A stretch of 64,000 nucleotides of DNA, from contig NZ_JACVCU010000003.1 in the NCBI RefSeq assembly GCF_014518425.1, positions 124,001-188,000 of the forward strand. Direction: 5' to 3'. Shown one piece after another: positions 35,453 through 44,577 of this stretch. Positions within the stretch are counted from its first letter, which is position 1; each line of letters starts with the position of its first letter. Position numbers and translations under genes: made by a program. The notes beneath the pieces are model-generated. The model made no database searches and was not told the DNA's origin. It worked only from the letters and a program-made list of their open reading frames with translations. The stretch is from Terrabacter sp. MAHUQ-38 (GTDB lineage: Bacteria; Actinomycetota; Actinomycetes; Actinomycetales; Dermatophilaceae).

Positions 35453-36160
35453 CTACGGAGCGTCGGAGAGCGGGCCGTGCCGGGCCGTGAGGCTGCGCGA
35501 CAACGGCGGCATCGGCAGTCCGACGATCTGCTCGGGTGAGAACCACCGGGCGTCCGACGTCGTCCCACCGATGTCGTGGATGACGGGGTCGGCCGGTGAG
35601 GCACACGTCGCGCGGTAGATGAGCCGCACCGCGTGGAAGTCCTCGACGACCCCGTTGGGCGCGCGGCCGACCCAGTGGTGCGACTGGATCTCGACGAGGG
35701 GGCCGAGCTCGACCACCTGGCCCGTCTCCTCCCACACCTCCCGGTGCAGCCCGTCGACCGGGGACTCGCCGGCGTCGAGTCCCCCACCCGGCAGCCCCCA
35801 GTCGCCGGCCACGTGCGTCTGCGTGTTGAACTGGGTCAGCAGCACGCCACGGGCGCTCGTGACGACGGCGTACGCTGCCACGCGCTGGTACGGCTCCCCC
35901 ACCTCGTCGTCGCCGACCCCGACGTCCCTCCGGACGGTCGCCGACCGTGGCGGGATGCCGTCCAGCTCACCCACGCGGAAGCCCAGCTCGAGCGCCCCGT
36001 CCCGCCGCAGCGTCGCGAACGCCGGCGCCTCGATCATCCAACCCGCGGCACCGAGGACGACCTCGGGATGCTCTCCGTGGCCCAGAGCGAGCTCGACGAG
36101 GCGCTCGTCGTCGCCGCCCAGCGCGACGAGGCGGATCCCGCCCGGGACGTTCGTCCTCAT
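35453..36160 (-). CDS. NUDIX hydrolase
   Basis: A 235-residue protein with a C-terminal NUDIX domain whose box is perfect: GGGLDAGESPVDGLHREVWE followed by ETGQ (Gx5Ex7REUxEExGU). It should hydrolyse a nucleoside diphosphate linked to another moiety. The first 90 residues are an unrelated N-terminal region containing GGDDERLVELALGHGEHPEVVLGA-type sequence. The ATG overlaps the stop of the GT4 gene (ATGA), placing both in one operon; a nucleotide-sugar or its breakdown product is a natural guess for the substrate, but this is inference. Confidence 0.85.
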   Translation of the reverse strand: MRTNVPGGIRLVALGGDDERLVELALGHGEHPEVVLGAAGWMIEAPAFATLRRDGALELGFRVGELDGIPPRSATVRRDVGVGDDEVGEPYQRVAAYAVVTSARGVLLTQFNTQTHVAGDWGLPGGGLDAGESPVDGLHREVWEETGQVVELGPLVEIQSHHWVGRAPNGVVEDFHAVRLIYRATCASPADPVIHDIGGTTSDARWFSPEQIVGLPMPPLSRSLTARHGPLSDAP

Positions 36161-37281
36161 CGTCGCACCAGCCCGACAGCGCGCTCGTACTCGCCGACGG
36201 CCAGGGCCGCGACGTGCGACCACTCCTGCTCGGGCGGGTGGCTGACGTTCCAGGCCCGCATGCGCTCGAGGTCGCCGGGGTCCTTCGCCAGACGGGCGAT
36301 CGCCTGGCTCATCTGCGAGTCGCTCGACACGACAATGCCGTTGACACCGTCGGTGACGAACTCGCCGACGCCCGAACCGGACCGGCCGATGACCGGGAGT
36401 CCGACGGTGCGTGCCTCGAGGGCCGCGATACCGAACGACTCGAGACGGGCGGGTGAGAGGTAGACGTCGGCGGCGGCATACCGCTGGCGCAGCTCGTCGC
36501 GGGTGACCCGGCCGGGCAGCGAGACCCAGTCGAGGCCCCGGTCGCGCACGAGCGCCTCGACCTTGCGGCGGTCGGGCCCCTCACCCAGGACGGTCAGGGA
36601 GACCGACCCCCGACCGGCCGCGCGCTCGGCCCGGGCGACGAGCTCCACGAGGGCCGCCGGACGCTTGCGCGCGGCGAGGCGCATCGCGGTCACGAGGCGC
36701 AACGGCCCCGGCGCTCGATCGACAGCACCGGCGGCCCACCGCGCGACGTCGATGCCGTTGGGCAGCACACTGACCCGGGCTTCGGGTCCGACGATCCGGC
36801 GCAGTGGCTCGGCCGCGACATCCGACACTGCGGACATGGCGACTCCCCTGGCCGCCCAACGGCGCACGAAGCGCGCCGCCCCGAACACCGGCGCCACCCC
36901 GGCGAGCATGCAGTGCCACGTCATGGCGGTCGGGAGACCGAGGCCGAGCGCCACTCGGGTGCCGTCCCACGCGAATGGTGAGACGACGCCGGTCTGCACG
37001 TGGGCGACCTCGAAGCCGCCGCGCACGAGGCGGCGTCGCAGCTCGCCCGGTGCGAAAGGGTTGACCGGCAGCTCCCACGGCATGCGCGCAGCCAGGCGGT
37101 GCACCGGCACCCCGTCGACGACCGTGACCGCGCCGTGCATCTCGCCCTGTGGGCCCCGGGTCGCCGTGAACACCTCGACCTCGTGGCCCGCGGCCATGAG
37201 GTGCCGCGCGAGGTCGTGCGTCTGGACCTCGATCCCGCCCAACCGGGGCAGGTAGCAGTCGGAGAGGAGGGCCACCTTCAC
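36157..37281 (-). CDS. Family 4 glycosyltransferase
   Basis: A 374-residue GT-B enzyme. The N-terminal domain starts VALLSDCYLPRLGGIEVQTH with the glycine-rich acceptor-side loop. The C-terminal donor domain holds VLPNGIDVARW, RLAARKRP and the E-x7-E motif in RLESFGIAALEA. Such proteins transfer mannose, glucose or GlcNAc to lipid or inositol acceptors (PimB/PimC/MshA type). The start is a GTG at 37281. It is divergent from a PIG-L deacetylase with only 29 bases between start codons, a GT4/deacetylase pairing as in mycothiol or GPI-like glycan assembly; the actual product is unknown. Confidence 0.87.
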   Translation of the reverse strand: MKVALLSDCYLPRLGGIEVQTHDLARHLMAAGHEVEVFTATRGPQGEMHGAVTVVDGVPVHRLAARMPWELPVNPFAPGELRRRLVRGGFEVAHVQTGVVSPFAWDGTRVALGLGLPTAMTWHCMLAGVAPVFGAARFVRRWAARGVAMSAVSDVAAEPLRRIVGPEARVSVLPNGIDVARWAAGAVDRAPGPLRLVTAMRLAARKRPAALVELVARAERAAGRGSVSLTVLGEGPDRRKVEALVRDRGLDWVSLPGRVTRDELRQRYAAADVYLSPARLESFGIAALEARTVGLPVIGRSGSGVGEFVTDGVNGIVVSSDSQMSQAIARLAKDPGDLERMRAWNVSHPPEQEWSHVAALAVGEYERAVGLVRR

Positions 37282-37310
37282 GGGCACCACTGTGTCATGG
37301 GCCAAGATGG

Positions 37311-38138
37311 GTGACTGTGCGGCACACCCTCCTGGCCTTCCACGCCCACCCCGACGACGAGGCCCTGCTGACCTCGGGCACCATGGCGCGCGCGGCCGCC
37401 GAGGGGCACCGCGTCGTGGTCGTCGTCGCGACCGACGGCGAGCTCGGCCTCGCTGCCAGCGAGTACGCCGGCGAACGCACGCTCGCTGCGACGCGCATGG
37501 ACGAGCTGCGGGCGAGCGCCCGCGCTCTCGGGGTCGCCAGGGTCGAGCACCTCGGCTACGCCGACAGCGGTCTCGGACCAGAGCTCGCACCCGACCCGCC
37601 GGATGGCACCCGCTTCGTGCGCGCCGACGTCGAGGAGGCCGCCGAGCGGCTCGCCACGATCCTGCGTGAGGAGCAGGTCGACGTCCTGCTCCACTACGAG
37701 CACAACGGGGGCTACGGCCACCCCGACCACAAGCAGGTCCACGTCGTCGGGAGCCGCGCGGCCGAGCTCGCAGGCACCCCGAAGGTGCTCGAGGCGACGG
37801 TGCCGCGCGACACGATCTGTCGCGCGATCGACCTCGCCGCCCGCGTCTACCGGTTCCCGCCGGAGTTCGACCGGTCGAGCTTCGACCGGGCCTTCTCGGC
37901 GCGCAGCGAGATCACCCACCGGATCGACGTCCGGCGCCACATCACGGCCAAGCGGGCCTCGATGCGGGCGCACGCCTCCCAGGCGAGCGCAGACGGAGGA
38001 GCGGACCGGACGCTCGCGGCGTTCCTGCGCATCCCCCGGCCGCTCTACGACGTCGTCTTCGGACGCGAGTGGTTCGTCGACCGGTCGCTGCCGGCCGGCT
38101 CACCGATCCGGCGCGACGTCTTCGAGGGGCTGGACTGA
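37311..38138 (+). CDS. PIG-L/LmbE family deacetylase
   Basis: A 275-residue zinc-dependent N-deacetylase of the MshB/Mca/PIG-L family. The AHPDDE motif at residues 12-17 and the GYGHPDHKQVH motif give the zinc ligands and catalytic Asp. The C-terminal part is longer than in LmbE and ends with a conserved-looking PRPLYDVVFGREWF segment. It is likely to remove an acetyl from a GlcNAc-containing metabolite, or to act as a mycothiol-conjugate amidase. GTG 37311 and GTG 37317 are both possible starts. Transcription is divergent from the GT4 gene. Confidence 0.87.
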   Translation: MTVRHTLLAFHAHPDDEALLTSGTMARAAAEGHRVVVVVATDGELGLAASEYAGERTLAATRMDELRASARALGVARVEHLGYADSGLGPELAPDPPDGTRFVRADVEEAAERLATILREEQVDVLLHYEHNGGYGHPDHKQVHVVGSRAAELAGTPKVLEATVPRDTICRAIDLAARVYRFPPEFDRSSFDRAFSARSEITHRIDVRRHITAKRASMRAHASQASADGGADRTLAAFLRIPRPLYDVVFGREWFVDRSLPAGSPIRRDVFEGLD

Positions 38139-38147
38139 CCCCGAGCG

Positions 38148-38220
38148 TGGCCTCTCGACGGGTGGGAGGCCGGACTCCGGCCGCCCGGGTGGGAGGCCGC
38201 GGACGCTGGCCTCTCGACGG
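38148..38220. repeat. Nested direct and inverted repeats between the PIG-L and asnB-like genes
   Basis: TGGCCTCTCGACGG occurs at 38148-38161 and again at 38207-38220. GGGTGGGAGGCCG occurs at 38160-38172 and 38187-38199. GGCCTC/GAGGCC complements within the block can form alternative hairpins, and it lies between convergent genes, so it probably acts as a bidirectional terminator. Confidence 0.7.
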
Positions 38221-40857
38221 TCAGGTCGAGGGGTGCTCGAAGACGACGGCCATCGGCGTCTGCTCCGAGCCCTGGCCCAGCGGGTTGTCGGCGAACATCG
38301 CCTCGTAGCGCTCCTTCGGTCCGGGCGCGTCCTTGCCGAGGACGTTGCGGCCGATGTCGTTGGCGTCCATGACGACCGTGCCGCCGAACGTGTCGCGGTA
38401 GGCCTCGGGGACCCGATCACGGATCGCGGCCGACAGGCGCGACGCGACATCGTCGGGATCCTTGGGCCCGAGCTTCGCCGAGACGTTCGCCGGGTAGACC
38501 GAGTACTCGGTGGGCCCGTCGATGGCCCGGATGTCGCCGCCCACGAGGTCGTAGAACAGGCCCCGCTTGCCGAGCACCTTGCCCACGGCGCCGCCGGCCG
38601 ACGCGAAGAGGACACGGGGCAGGCCGGCCTCCTCGATGGCGAGCTGCATCGTGAACGGTGACCCCAGGCCGATGCCGGCCGGTGTGCGCGTGACGTACCG
38701 GCTCAGCAGCCGTGCCGGCCGGCCCACCTTGATGTCCCAGATGAAGAAGGAGCGGCCCTGCGTGATGGCGACGATCTTCTCGGAGATGAAGAGGTACCAC
38801 CGGCCGCTCGTCACCGCGGCGTGGCCGGCCCCGGCGTCCGGCAGACCGGAGAAGAAGCGGTCGATGTACCCGAGGGTCTTGGCCTCGAGGTCGTCCTCGC
38901 GGGCATAGAGGTCGGTCCGCAGCGGGTAGCGGCGCACCGCGGTGCCGTCCGAGGTCACGAGGTCCAGCTGCTTGCGCGCGTTGGGCTCGTAGTCGGTCTT
39001 GACGTGCTCCTCGTCGGCGTCCTCGTCGGGGTCGTGCTCGTCGAAGAACTCCTGGAGCCACAGCTCGAGGTTGAGCATCCGCCAGACGGTCATGGAGTCG
39101 ATGGAGTTCGTGCCCTTGATCCAGCCCTCGAAGGCGTGCAGCACGGCGGTCTGGTCGAAGTAGGGACGGTTCGCGAACGACTCGGACAGGAACTCGCCGT
39201 AGATGTGGTTCTTCAGCCGCATGAACCACTCGCCCTGCGGCGTCGCCGCGCCGACCTTGTCGCGGCGGTCGACGACCGAGTCGGGCAGCAGGCCGCGCAT
39301 GGCGTCGCGGAGCACGCGCTTGCCGACGCCGTCCTTGACGAGCGCGTCGTCGTCGAGGCCGAAGACGAACCGCACGAGGGCCCGGTCGACGAAGGGCAGC
39401 CGGACCGACACCCCGAAGCGCCGGGCGTTCTTGTCGGTGTAGCGCAGGCGGGCGGGCAACGAGCCGGCGAAGAGGTCTGCGGCGAGGCGCGCGCGCAGGT
39501 CGGACCGCTCGACGGCATACGTCTCGGCGGCGTGCTCGCGGGCGAAGGCGGGGTCGAGGAGCGAGGGAACGGGCACGTCCTTGCGGCCGTGCAGGCGGTC
39601 GCCGATGAGCGGCCGGCCGCGCCGGTACAGCACGTCGAGCGAGTGGCCCAGCTCGGTCGCCGCGGCCACCGCGCTGCGGGACCGCAGCTCGCGCAGGTGG
39701 ATGAGGTGGTGCGGTCCGAAGCCGGCGAGCGTCTCGTCGCCGCCGTGGCCGTCGAGGACGACGGCGTCCTGCTCCGCCGCCTCGCGCAGGACGCGGTACT
39801 GCGTGTACGCGCCGGTCGAGACGAGCGGCTCCTCCTGCGTGCGCACGAGGTCGCGCAGGTCCTTCTTGAACTCGGTCGGTGTGGGCTCGATGCGGTGGTG
39901 GCGCACCCGCCCGGCGAGCGAGGAGACGACGGCGTCCATGTGCTCGACCTCGTCGTTGCGCGACCCCGGGTAGACGGCCGACCAGGCGTCGTGGACCTCG
40001 TCGGCGAAGGAACGACCGGGCTCGCGCCCGACCTCGTCGAGCAGCGCCACGATCGCCGCCGAGTCGAGACCCCCGGAGAGCGAGGTGCCGATGGGTCCCG
40101 ACGTCGCCGCGCGCCGCCGCACCGCCGCGGTCAGCAGGGTGCGGAACTCCCGCGCGACGTCCGGGGAGTACGCCCGGGGCGATCGCGAGAGCTCGGCGAG
40201 CTCCTCGCGCAGCCGGGTGTAGGGCCGGCGTTCGAGCCCGTCCGGGCCCAGCGTCACGACCTCACCGGCTCCGACGCGTTCGACGCCGGCGAAGAAGGTC
40301 GCCGGCCCGTCGTCGTGGACGCGGAAGCGCAGGTAGCGGTAGATCGTCCGGTCGTCGGGCCGCCGCTCGTGCAGGCCGCTGTCGAGGATGCCGCGGATCT
40401 CGCTCGCGAAGAGCCAGCCGGCGCCCGCTGCCGCGACGTAGAGCGGCCGGAGGCCGAAGTGGTCGCGGGCGAGTGTCAGGCGCCGCGTGTCGGCGTCCCA
40501 GACCGCGAGGGCGAACGCGCCGTCGAGGCGGTCGAGCCCGTCCGTCCCCCACTCGGTGAACGCCGCCAGGACGACCTCTGCGTCGCTGCCCACGGCGAAG
40601 TCGTGCCCGAGCGTCTCGAGGTCCGCACGCAGCTCGCTGCGGTTGTAGAGCTCACCGTCGAACGCGAGCGTGAACCGTCCACCCCGCCCCGTCACCAGAA
40701 CTGCCGGCTCGTCGCCGTCGCGCGGCACGCGAGCCCCCAGACCGGCGTCACCGTCGCGCGACACGGCCGCCGCCGGAGCCGTCGGGTGCACCCCGAGAAG
40801 TCGGTCGAGCAGGGCATCGTCGGCAGGGACAGCGAGGTGTCCGGCGATTCCGCACAT
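38221..40857 (-). CDS. Asparagine-synthetase-like amidotransferase fused to a CofE-like amide ligase domain
   Basis: An 878-residue fusion. The ATG at 40857 is chosen because it leaves Cys2 as the catalytic N-terminal cysteine of a class II glutamine amidotransferase (MCGIAGHL). The DGELYN and GSDAEV motifs follow, but the usual RHRGPD segment is missing. Residues near 259 hold the synthetase PP-loop SLSGGLDS. From about residue 618 to the end, a second domain resembles coenzyme F420-0:glutamyl ligase-type proteins (LGSPFTMQLAIEEAG, GLFYDLVGGDIRAIDGPTEY and MDANDIGRNVLG). AsnB proteins normally end near 600 residues, so this is an extra catalytic domain. A leaderless -10 (TAGGGT) precedes it. 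The product is unknown. Confidence 0.82.
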   Translation of the reverse strand: MCGIAGHLAVPADDALLDRLLGVHPTAPAAAVSRDGDAGLGARVPRDGDEPAVLVTGRGGRFTLAFDGELYNRSELRADLETLGHDFAVGSDAEVVLAAFTEWGTDGLDRLDGAFALAVWDADTRRLTLARDHFGLRPLYVAAAGAGWLFASEIRGILDSGLHERRPDDRTIYRYLRFRVHDDGPATFFAGVERVGAGEVVTLGPDGLERRPYTRLREELAELSRSPRAYSPDVAREFRTLLTAAVRRRAATSGPIGTSLSGGLDSAAIVALLDEVGREPGRSFADEVHDAWSAVYPGSRNDEVEHMDAVVSSLAGRVRHHRIEPTPTEFKKDLRDLVRTQEEPLVSTGAYTQYRVLREAAEQDAVVLDGHGGDETLAGFGPHHLIHLRELRSRSAVAAATELGHSLDVLYRRGRPLIGDRLHGRKDVPVPSLLDPAFAREHAAETYAVERSDLRARLAADLFAGSLPARLRYTDKNARRFGVSVRLPFVDRALVRFVFGLDDDALVKDGVGKRVLRDAMRGLLPDSVVDRRDKVGAATPQGEWFMRLKNHIYGEFLSESFANRPYFDQTAVLHAFEGWIKGTNSIDSMTVWRMLNLELWLQEFFDEHDPDEDADEEHVKTDYEPNARKQLDLVTSDGTAVRRYPLRTDLYAREDDLEAKTLGYIDRFFSGLPDAGAGHAAVTSGRWYLFISEKIVAITQGRSFFIWDIKVGRPARLLSRYVTRTPAGIGLGSPFTMQLAIEEAGLPRVLFASAGGAVGKVLGKRGLFYDLVGGDIRAIDGPTEYSVYPANVSAKLGPKDPDDVASRLSAAIRDRVPEAYRDTFGGTVVMDANDIGRNVLGKDAPGPKERYEAMFADNPLGQGSEQTPMAVVFEHPST

Positions 40858-40864
40858 GGGTTCC

Positions 40865-40870
40865 ACCCTA
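40865..40870 (-). promoter_or_regulatory. -10 element of the leaderless asnB-like gene
   Basis: Minus-strand TAGGGT seven bases before the ATG at 40857, in the 78-base gap after guaA. It supports starting at the Met-Cys rather than the Met three codons upstream. Confidence 0.5.
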
Positions 40871-40935
40871 GTTGGGTGCGCCTCCGCGGCCGGATGCCGT
40901 GTCGCCGAGCGGACGCCGCGAGGGACCTCCCGGGG

Positions 40936-42537
40936 TCACTCCCACTCGATGGTGCCCGGCGGCTTGCTCGTGACGTCGAGAACGACGCGGTTGACCTCTT
41001 CGACCTCGTTCGTGATGCGCGTCGAGATCGTCGCCAGCACGTCGTACGGCACCCGCGCCCAGTCGGCCGTCATCGCGTCCTCCGACGCCACCGGCCGCAG
41101 CACCACCGGGTGGCCGTACGTGCGGCCGTCGCCCTGGACCCCCACGGACCGCACGTCGGCGAGGAGCACGACGGGGCACTGCCAGATGTCGCGGTCGAGC
41201 CCGGCCTTCGTCAGCTCCTCGCGGGCGATGGCGTCGGCCCGGCGCAGGACGGCGAGGCGTTCGGCGTCGACGGCACCGATGATCCGGATGCCGAGGCCGG
41301 GGCCCGGGAAGGGCTGGCGCCAGACGATGACCTCGGGCACGCCGAGCTCGAGGCCGACCTGGCGCACTTCGTCCTTGAAGAGGGTGCGCAGCGGCTCGAT
41401 GAGCGAGAACTGGAGGTCGTCGGGCAGGCCACCGACGTTGTGGTGGCTCTTGATGTTCGCGGCTCCCTCGCCGCCACCGGACTCGACGACATCGGGGTAA
41501 AGGGTGCCCTGGACGAGCCACTTGACGGGGTGCTCCTCGTCGCCGCGGTCGTGCACGACATCACGCGCCGCCTGCTCGAACACCCGGATGAACTGCTCGC
41601 CGATGGTCTTGCGCTTCGCCTCGGGGTCGGTGACGCCCGCGAGGGCCGCGAGAAAGCGCTCGCGCGCGTCGACGACGACGAGGTCGACTCCGGTGGCCTC
41701 GACGAAGTCCTTCTCTACCTGCTCGGCCTCGCCCTCGCGGAGCAGGCCGTGGTCGACGAAGACGCACGTCAGCTGGTCGCCCACCGCCTTCTGGACGAGG
41801 GCGGCCGCGACGGACGAGTCGACGCCGCCCGAGAGGGCGCACAGCACTCGGTCCTCGCCGACCTGCTGGCGGATCGTCGCGACGAGGTCGTCGACGACGT
41901 GGCCCGGGGTCCAGTCCGGGGTGATGCGGGCACCCTTCCAGAGGAAGTTCTCGAGGACGCGCTGGCCCTGCTCGGAGTGGAGCACCTCGGGGTGCCACTG
42001 CACGCCGTAGAGCCGACGCTCATCGTCCTCGAAGGCTGCGACGGGCGTGCCGGGTGTCGAGGCCGTGACGGCGAAGCCCTCGGGGGCCGCACTCACGGAG
42101 TCGCCGTGGGACATCCACACGACCTGGCTGGATGGCTGGCCGGCGAAGAGCGTCGAGTCGTCGCCGCTGATGGCCGCGTCGGTCTTGCCGTACTCACGTG
42201 CGCCGGTCCGCGCGACGGTGCCGCCGAGGGCCTGGGCCATCGACTGGAAGCCGTAGCACATGCCGAAGACCGGAACGCCGGCGTCGAGGAGCGCCGGGTC
42301 GAGGCGCGGTGCGCCCTCCTCGTAGACCGAGCTCGGCCCCCCGGACAGGATGATCGCCGCGGGCTGCTTGGCGAGCATGTCGCCCACGCTCATCGAGTGC
42401 GGGACGACCTCGCTGTAGACCTGGGCCTCGCGTACCCGGCGGGCGATCAGCTGGGCGTACTGGGCGCCGAAGTCGACGACGAGGACGGGATGGCTCTGCA
42501 GGTCGGTCGGCAGGTCTTTCGGCACAGCGTCGGTCAC
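40936..42537 (-). CDS. guaA: GMP synthase (glutamine-hydrolysing)
   Basis: Converts XMP to GMP with glutamine and ATP. The 533 residues are the normal length. The class I amidotransferase domain has [20 protein letters not shown], the nucleophile FGMCYGFQ and the HPEVLHS triad part. The PP-ATPase has [16 protein letters not shown], and the dimerisation domain ends PPGTIEWE. The start is a GTG; a TAGGCT hexamer seven bases upstream suggests its own leaderless promoter, although it lies 10 bases after the DUF3817 gene. Order SURF1-DUF3817-guaA. Confidence 0.97.
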   Translation of the reverse strand: MTDAVPKDLPTDLQSHPVLVVDFGAQYAQLIARRVREAQVYSEVVPHSMSVGDMLAKQPAAIILSGGPSSVYEEGAPRLDPALLDAGVPVFGMCYGFQSMAQALGGTVARTGAREYGKTDAAISGDDSTLFAGQPSSQVVWMSHGDSVSAAPEGFAVTASTPGTPVAAFEDDERRLYGVQWHPEVLHSEQGQRVLENFLWKGARITPDWTPGHVVDDLVATIRQQVGEDRVLCALSGGVDSSVAAALVQKAVGDQLTCVFVDHGLLREGEAEQVEKDFVEATGVDLVVVDARERFLAALAGVTDPEAKRKTIGEQFIRVFEQAARDVVHDRGDEEHPVKWLVQGTLYPDVVESGGGEGAANIKSHHNVGGLPDDLQFSLIEPLRTLFKDEVRQVGLELGVPEVIVWRQPFPGPGLGIRIIGAVDAERLAVLRRADAIAREELTKAGLDRDIWQCPVVLLADVRSVGVQGDGRTYGHPVVLRPVASEDAMTADWARVPYDVLATISTRITNEVEEVNRVVLDVTSKPPGTIEWE

Positions 42538-42544
42538 GCGGGTC

Positions 42545-42550
42545 AGCCTA
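42545..42550 (-). promoter_or_regulatory. -10 element of leaderless guaA overlapping the DUF3817 stop codon
   Basis: Minus-strand TAGGCT seven bases before the guaA GTG. Its first three bases, TAG, are the stop codon of the upstream DUF3817 gene (42550-42548). Confidence 0.45.
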
Positions 42551-42943
42551 TCGGCCGTCGGGAGTGGTCCGGTCAGGCGTTCCGTCGCCGGCGATGTACG
42601 CGCGCGACAGCATCGCCTCCGTCTCGGCCGTGTTGCGCCGTTCAGCGATCCACGGCACGACGGGGACGAAGCCGGCGAGGAGGTTCTTGACGATGCGCAC
42701 CGCCCCCCAGGCCGCCTTGAGGCCGAGGTTGGCGACCGATGCGGCGTACGCCATGTAGATGACGCCGTGGACCGGGCTCCAGTACTGCGTCAGCAGGTTC
42801 GTCTGGTCGAACCCGTACTTCATGACCATCTCGAGGATGAGCACGAACAGCGCGATGCCCGCGATGATCGCGAGGACGCGGTAGAGCGACAGCGCGGAGC
42901 GGATCTGCTTCGGCTTCGCGAGGGCCTGGGGGTACGTGCTCAC
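42548..42943 (-). CDS. DUF3817 membrane protein
   Basis: A 131-residue protein with three hydrophobic helices: [40 protein letters not shown] and [13 protein letters not shown]. The YWSPVHG and [11 protein letters not shown] motifs are those of the DUF3817 family, small membrane proteins usually found beside guaA or SURF1 in actinobacteria; function is unknown. The GTG start overlaps the SURF1 stop (GTGA), and GAGAAAG upstream is the likely ribosome-binding site. Confidence 0.88.
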   Translation of the reverse strand: MSTYPQALAKPKQIRSALSLYRVLAIIAGIALFVLILEMVMKYGFDQTNLLTQYWSPVHGVIYMAYAASVANLGLKAAWGAVRIVKNLLAGFVPVVPWIAERRNTAETEAMLSRAYIAGDGTPDRTTPDGR

Positions 42944-43707
42944 GGTTCGGCGCTTTCTCTCGGTGCAGCGAGCGGCTGACCCGCCTGCTGCTCTGCTCGG
43001 AACATCTTCCAACACATCCAGATCGCGAAGATCCCGAAGACCCACCACTGCACCGCATAGGCCGCGTTGCGCAGGTTGAGGGGCGCGGCGAGCTCGGGCG
43101 GTGGCACCCGGGTGAGACCTGCCGGTGCGAGGTCGGCCCCCGGCGCTGCCCCCTCGGTCTCCGCGGAGGCGAGGACGACGACGTTGTAGAGGTCGCCCGG
43201 CCACTCGTTGACGAGGGAGGCGAGGTCGATCGAGCGCACCTGCGGTGCAGGCAGATCGGTGCCGTCGCGTGGCGACTCCGCCGGCCCCAACGTGCCGGTG
43301 ACGGTGACGAGGCCGGTTGGCGGCTCGGGCGCCGACGCGGGGGTGCCGGGGACGAACCCGCGCAGCACGGCGACGGTGCCGCCCGCGGTCTCGAGCGGGG
43401 TGACGACCCACGCGCCCTCCCGGTCGCCCAGCCGACGGTCGACGACGACGAGGCTCCGCTCGGCGGCATACGTCCCCGTGACCGAGACGCGACGGTTGGA
43501 GAACTCCGCCCTGAAGTCAGCGTGCGGCCCGGTCACCTGCTGGAGGCGTGCGCGCGGCAGTGACGAGGCCGCTGCGACCGCCTCCTGACGTCCGGAGTCG
43601 CGGGCCACGCCGAGCTGCCACAGACCGAGCAGGACGCACGCGGTGACGACGACGGCGAGGGCCGCGACCATGCCGACCCAGCGAGGGGTGAGCAGCCGCC
43701 GGAACAC
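42940..43707 (-). CDS. SURF1 family cytochrome oxidase biogenesis protein
   Basis: A 255-residue membrane protein with one helix near each end (WVGMVAALAVVVTACVLLGLWQLG and WWVFGIFAIWMCWKMF) and a large extracytoplasmic loop between, the SURF1 topology. GLWQLGVARDSGRQEA and YAVQWWVFG are family motifs; the loop also has RRVSVTGTYAAERSLVVVDR-type strands. SURF1 helps insert heme into the aa3 oxidase. A TACCCT -10 six bases before the GTG at 43707 supports this start over longer frames. It heads a SURF1-DUF3817 pair. Confidence 0.88.
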   Translation of the reverse strand: MFRRLLTPRWVGMVAALAVVVTACVLLGLWQLGVARDSGRQEAVAAASSLPRARLQQVTGPHADFRAEFSNRRVSVTGTYAAERSLVVVDRRLGDREGAWVVTPLETAGGTVAVLRGFVPGTPASAPEPPTGLVTVTGTLGPAESPRDGTDLPAPQVRSIDLASLVNEWPGDLYNVVVLASAETEGAAPGADLAPAGLTRVPPPELAAPLNLRNAAYAVQWWVFGIFAIWMCWKMFRAEQQAGQPLAAPRESAEP

Positions 43708-43713
43708 GCCCCA

Positions 43714-43719
43714 AGGGTA
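43714..43719 (-). promoter_or_regulatory. -10 element of the leaderless SURF1 gene
   Basis: Minus-strand TACCCT six bases before the GTG at 43707. Confidence 0.5.
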
Positions 43720-43776
43720 GGTCACCCCGCGACGCCGACCTGACCCGGGCGCCCATCCGTGCCAGACTCCTCGGCC

Positions 43777-44457
43777 ATGTCCACGCTGCACGGCCGCCGG
43801 GGCCGTATGCCGTCCCGCGCCCTCCTCGCCGTGCTCCCACCGGCCGCCGTGGCCCTCGTCGCCGGCTGCGGAGCCACGGACATCCCGTCCCCGCGTCCCA
43901 CCGTGACGGTGTTCGTCGACGCCCCCGGCGCGACGCGGGCAGCCGGCGCAGGCGCGAGCCGCGCCTCCTCCGTCGGCACCGTGCAGCCCCAGGACTCCCC
44001 GAGCAGCCTGCCGACGGCCCTGGCGGCGGGGCGGCAGCGCGGCGCTCCGCACTCCTACGCGGAAGCGAGGGCTCGCCTCGACGCGGCGCCACCGACTGCG
44101 GGGGTGACCGACGGCTTCCAGAGCCCGACCGGCAACATCAGGTGCACCCTCGGCGGCTCCCCGTCGCTCGCGGCGTGCGAGGTGAAGAAGGGACGCATCG
44201 ACCCGCCGGTCCCCTCCATCTGCCCACCGGACGGACCCGAGGACATCGGACGCATCGAGCTCAAGGCGTCCGGCGCGTTTCCCGTGTGCAACTCCGACAC
44301 CGTCGGCCAGGCCGACGAGCCGAAGCTTCCCTACGGCGCCCGGACGGCGTCGGCCGACCCGGTCGGCTGCCTCAGCGAGGAGTTCGGGGTCACGTGCGTC
44401 GACGCCTCGACGCAGCACGGGTTCTTCCTCGCGCGGGACACCTTCGTGACGTTCTGA
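43777..44457 (+). CDS. Lipoprotein with DUF6636-like C-terminal domain
   Basis: A 226-residue exported lipoprotein. A basic start is followed by a hydrophobic stretch and lipobox LVAGC, so Cys would be lipidated. A Ser/Ala/Pro-rich linker runs to about residue 85. The C-terminal 115 residues start FQSPTGNIRC and contain six cysteines in a pattern (NIRC, AACEV, SICPP, FPVCN, VGCLS and VTCVD) that suggests three disulfides. The FxSPxGNIxC motif marks a family of unknown function in actinobacteria. ATG 43777 or ATG 43807 could start it. It is divergent from SURF1. Confidence 0.78.
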   Translation: MSTLHGRRGRMPSRALLAVLPPAAVALVAGCGATDIPSPRPTVTVFVDAPGATRAAGAGASRASSVGTVQPQDSPSSLPTALAAGRQRGAPHSYAEARARLDAAPPTAGVTDGFQSPTGNIRCTLGGSPSLAACEVKKGRIDPPVPSICPPDGPEDIGRIELKASGAFPVCNSDTVGQADEPKLPYGARTASADPVGCLSEEFGVTCVDASTQHGFFLARDTFVTF

Positions 44458-44473
44458 GCCGAACCGCCGACGA

Positions 44474-44504
44474 GGGCCGCGCCGGCCGCTGGTCGGCGCG
44501 GCCC
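44474..44504 (+). terminator. 11-bp hairpin after the lipoprotein gene
   Basis: GGGCCGCGCCG (44474-44484) pairs exactly with CGGCGCGGCCC (44494-44504) around a nine-base loop, 17 bases after the stop codon. Confidence 0.75.
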
Positions 44505-44515
44505 GTCGCTGCACC

Positions 44516-44521
44516 TAGGAT
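44516..44521 (+). promoter_or_regulatory. Candidate -10 element of the Mrp operon
   Basis: TAGGAT between the lipoprotein terminator and the mrpA start, predicting a leader of about 50 bases that holds the AGGGG ribosome-binding site. The -35 region would overlap the terminator arm and is not clear. Confidence 0.35.
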
Positions 44522-44577
44522 TGGGGCCACGACCTGACGTGGACCGATCTTGCACACCCGACGACCGAGGGGCCGCC

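Noticed and set aside
38821-42690. 1289-codon open frame opposite the asnB-like and guaA genes
   Set aside because: A shadow frame over two confidently identified genes; the composition is the usual low-complexity antisense pattern of high-GC DNA.
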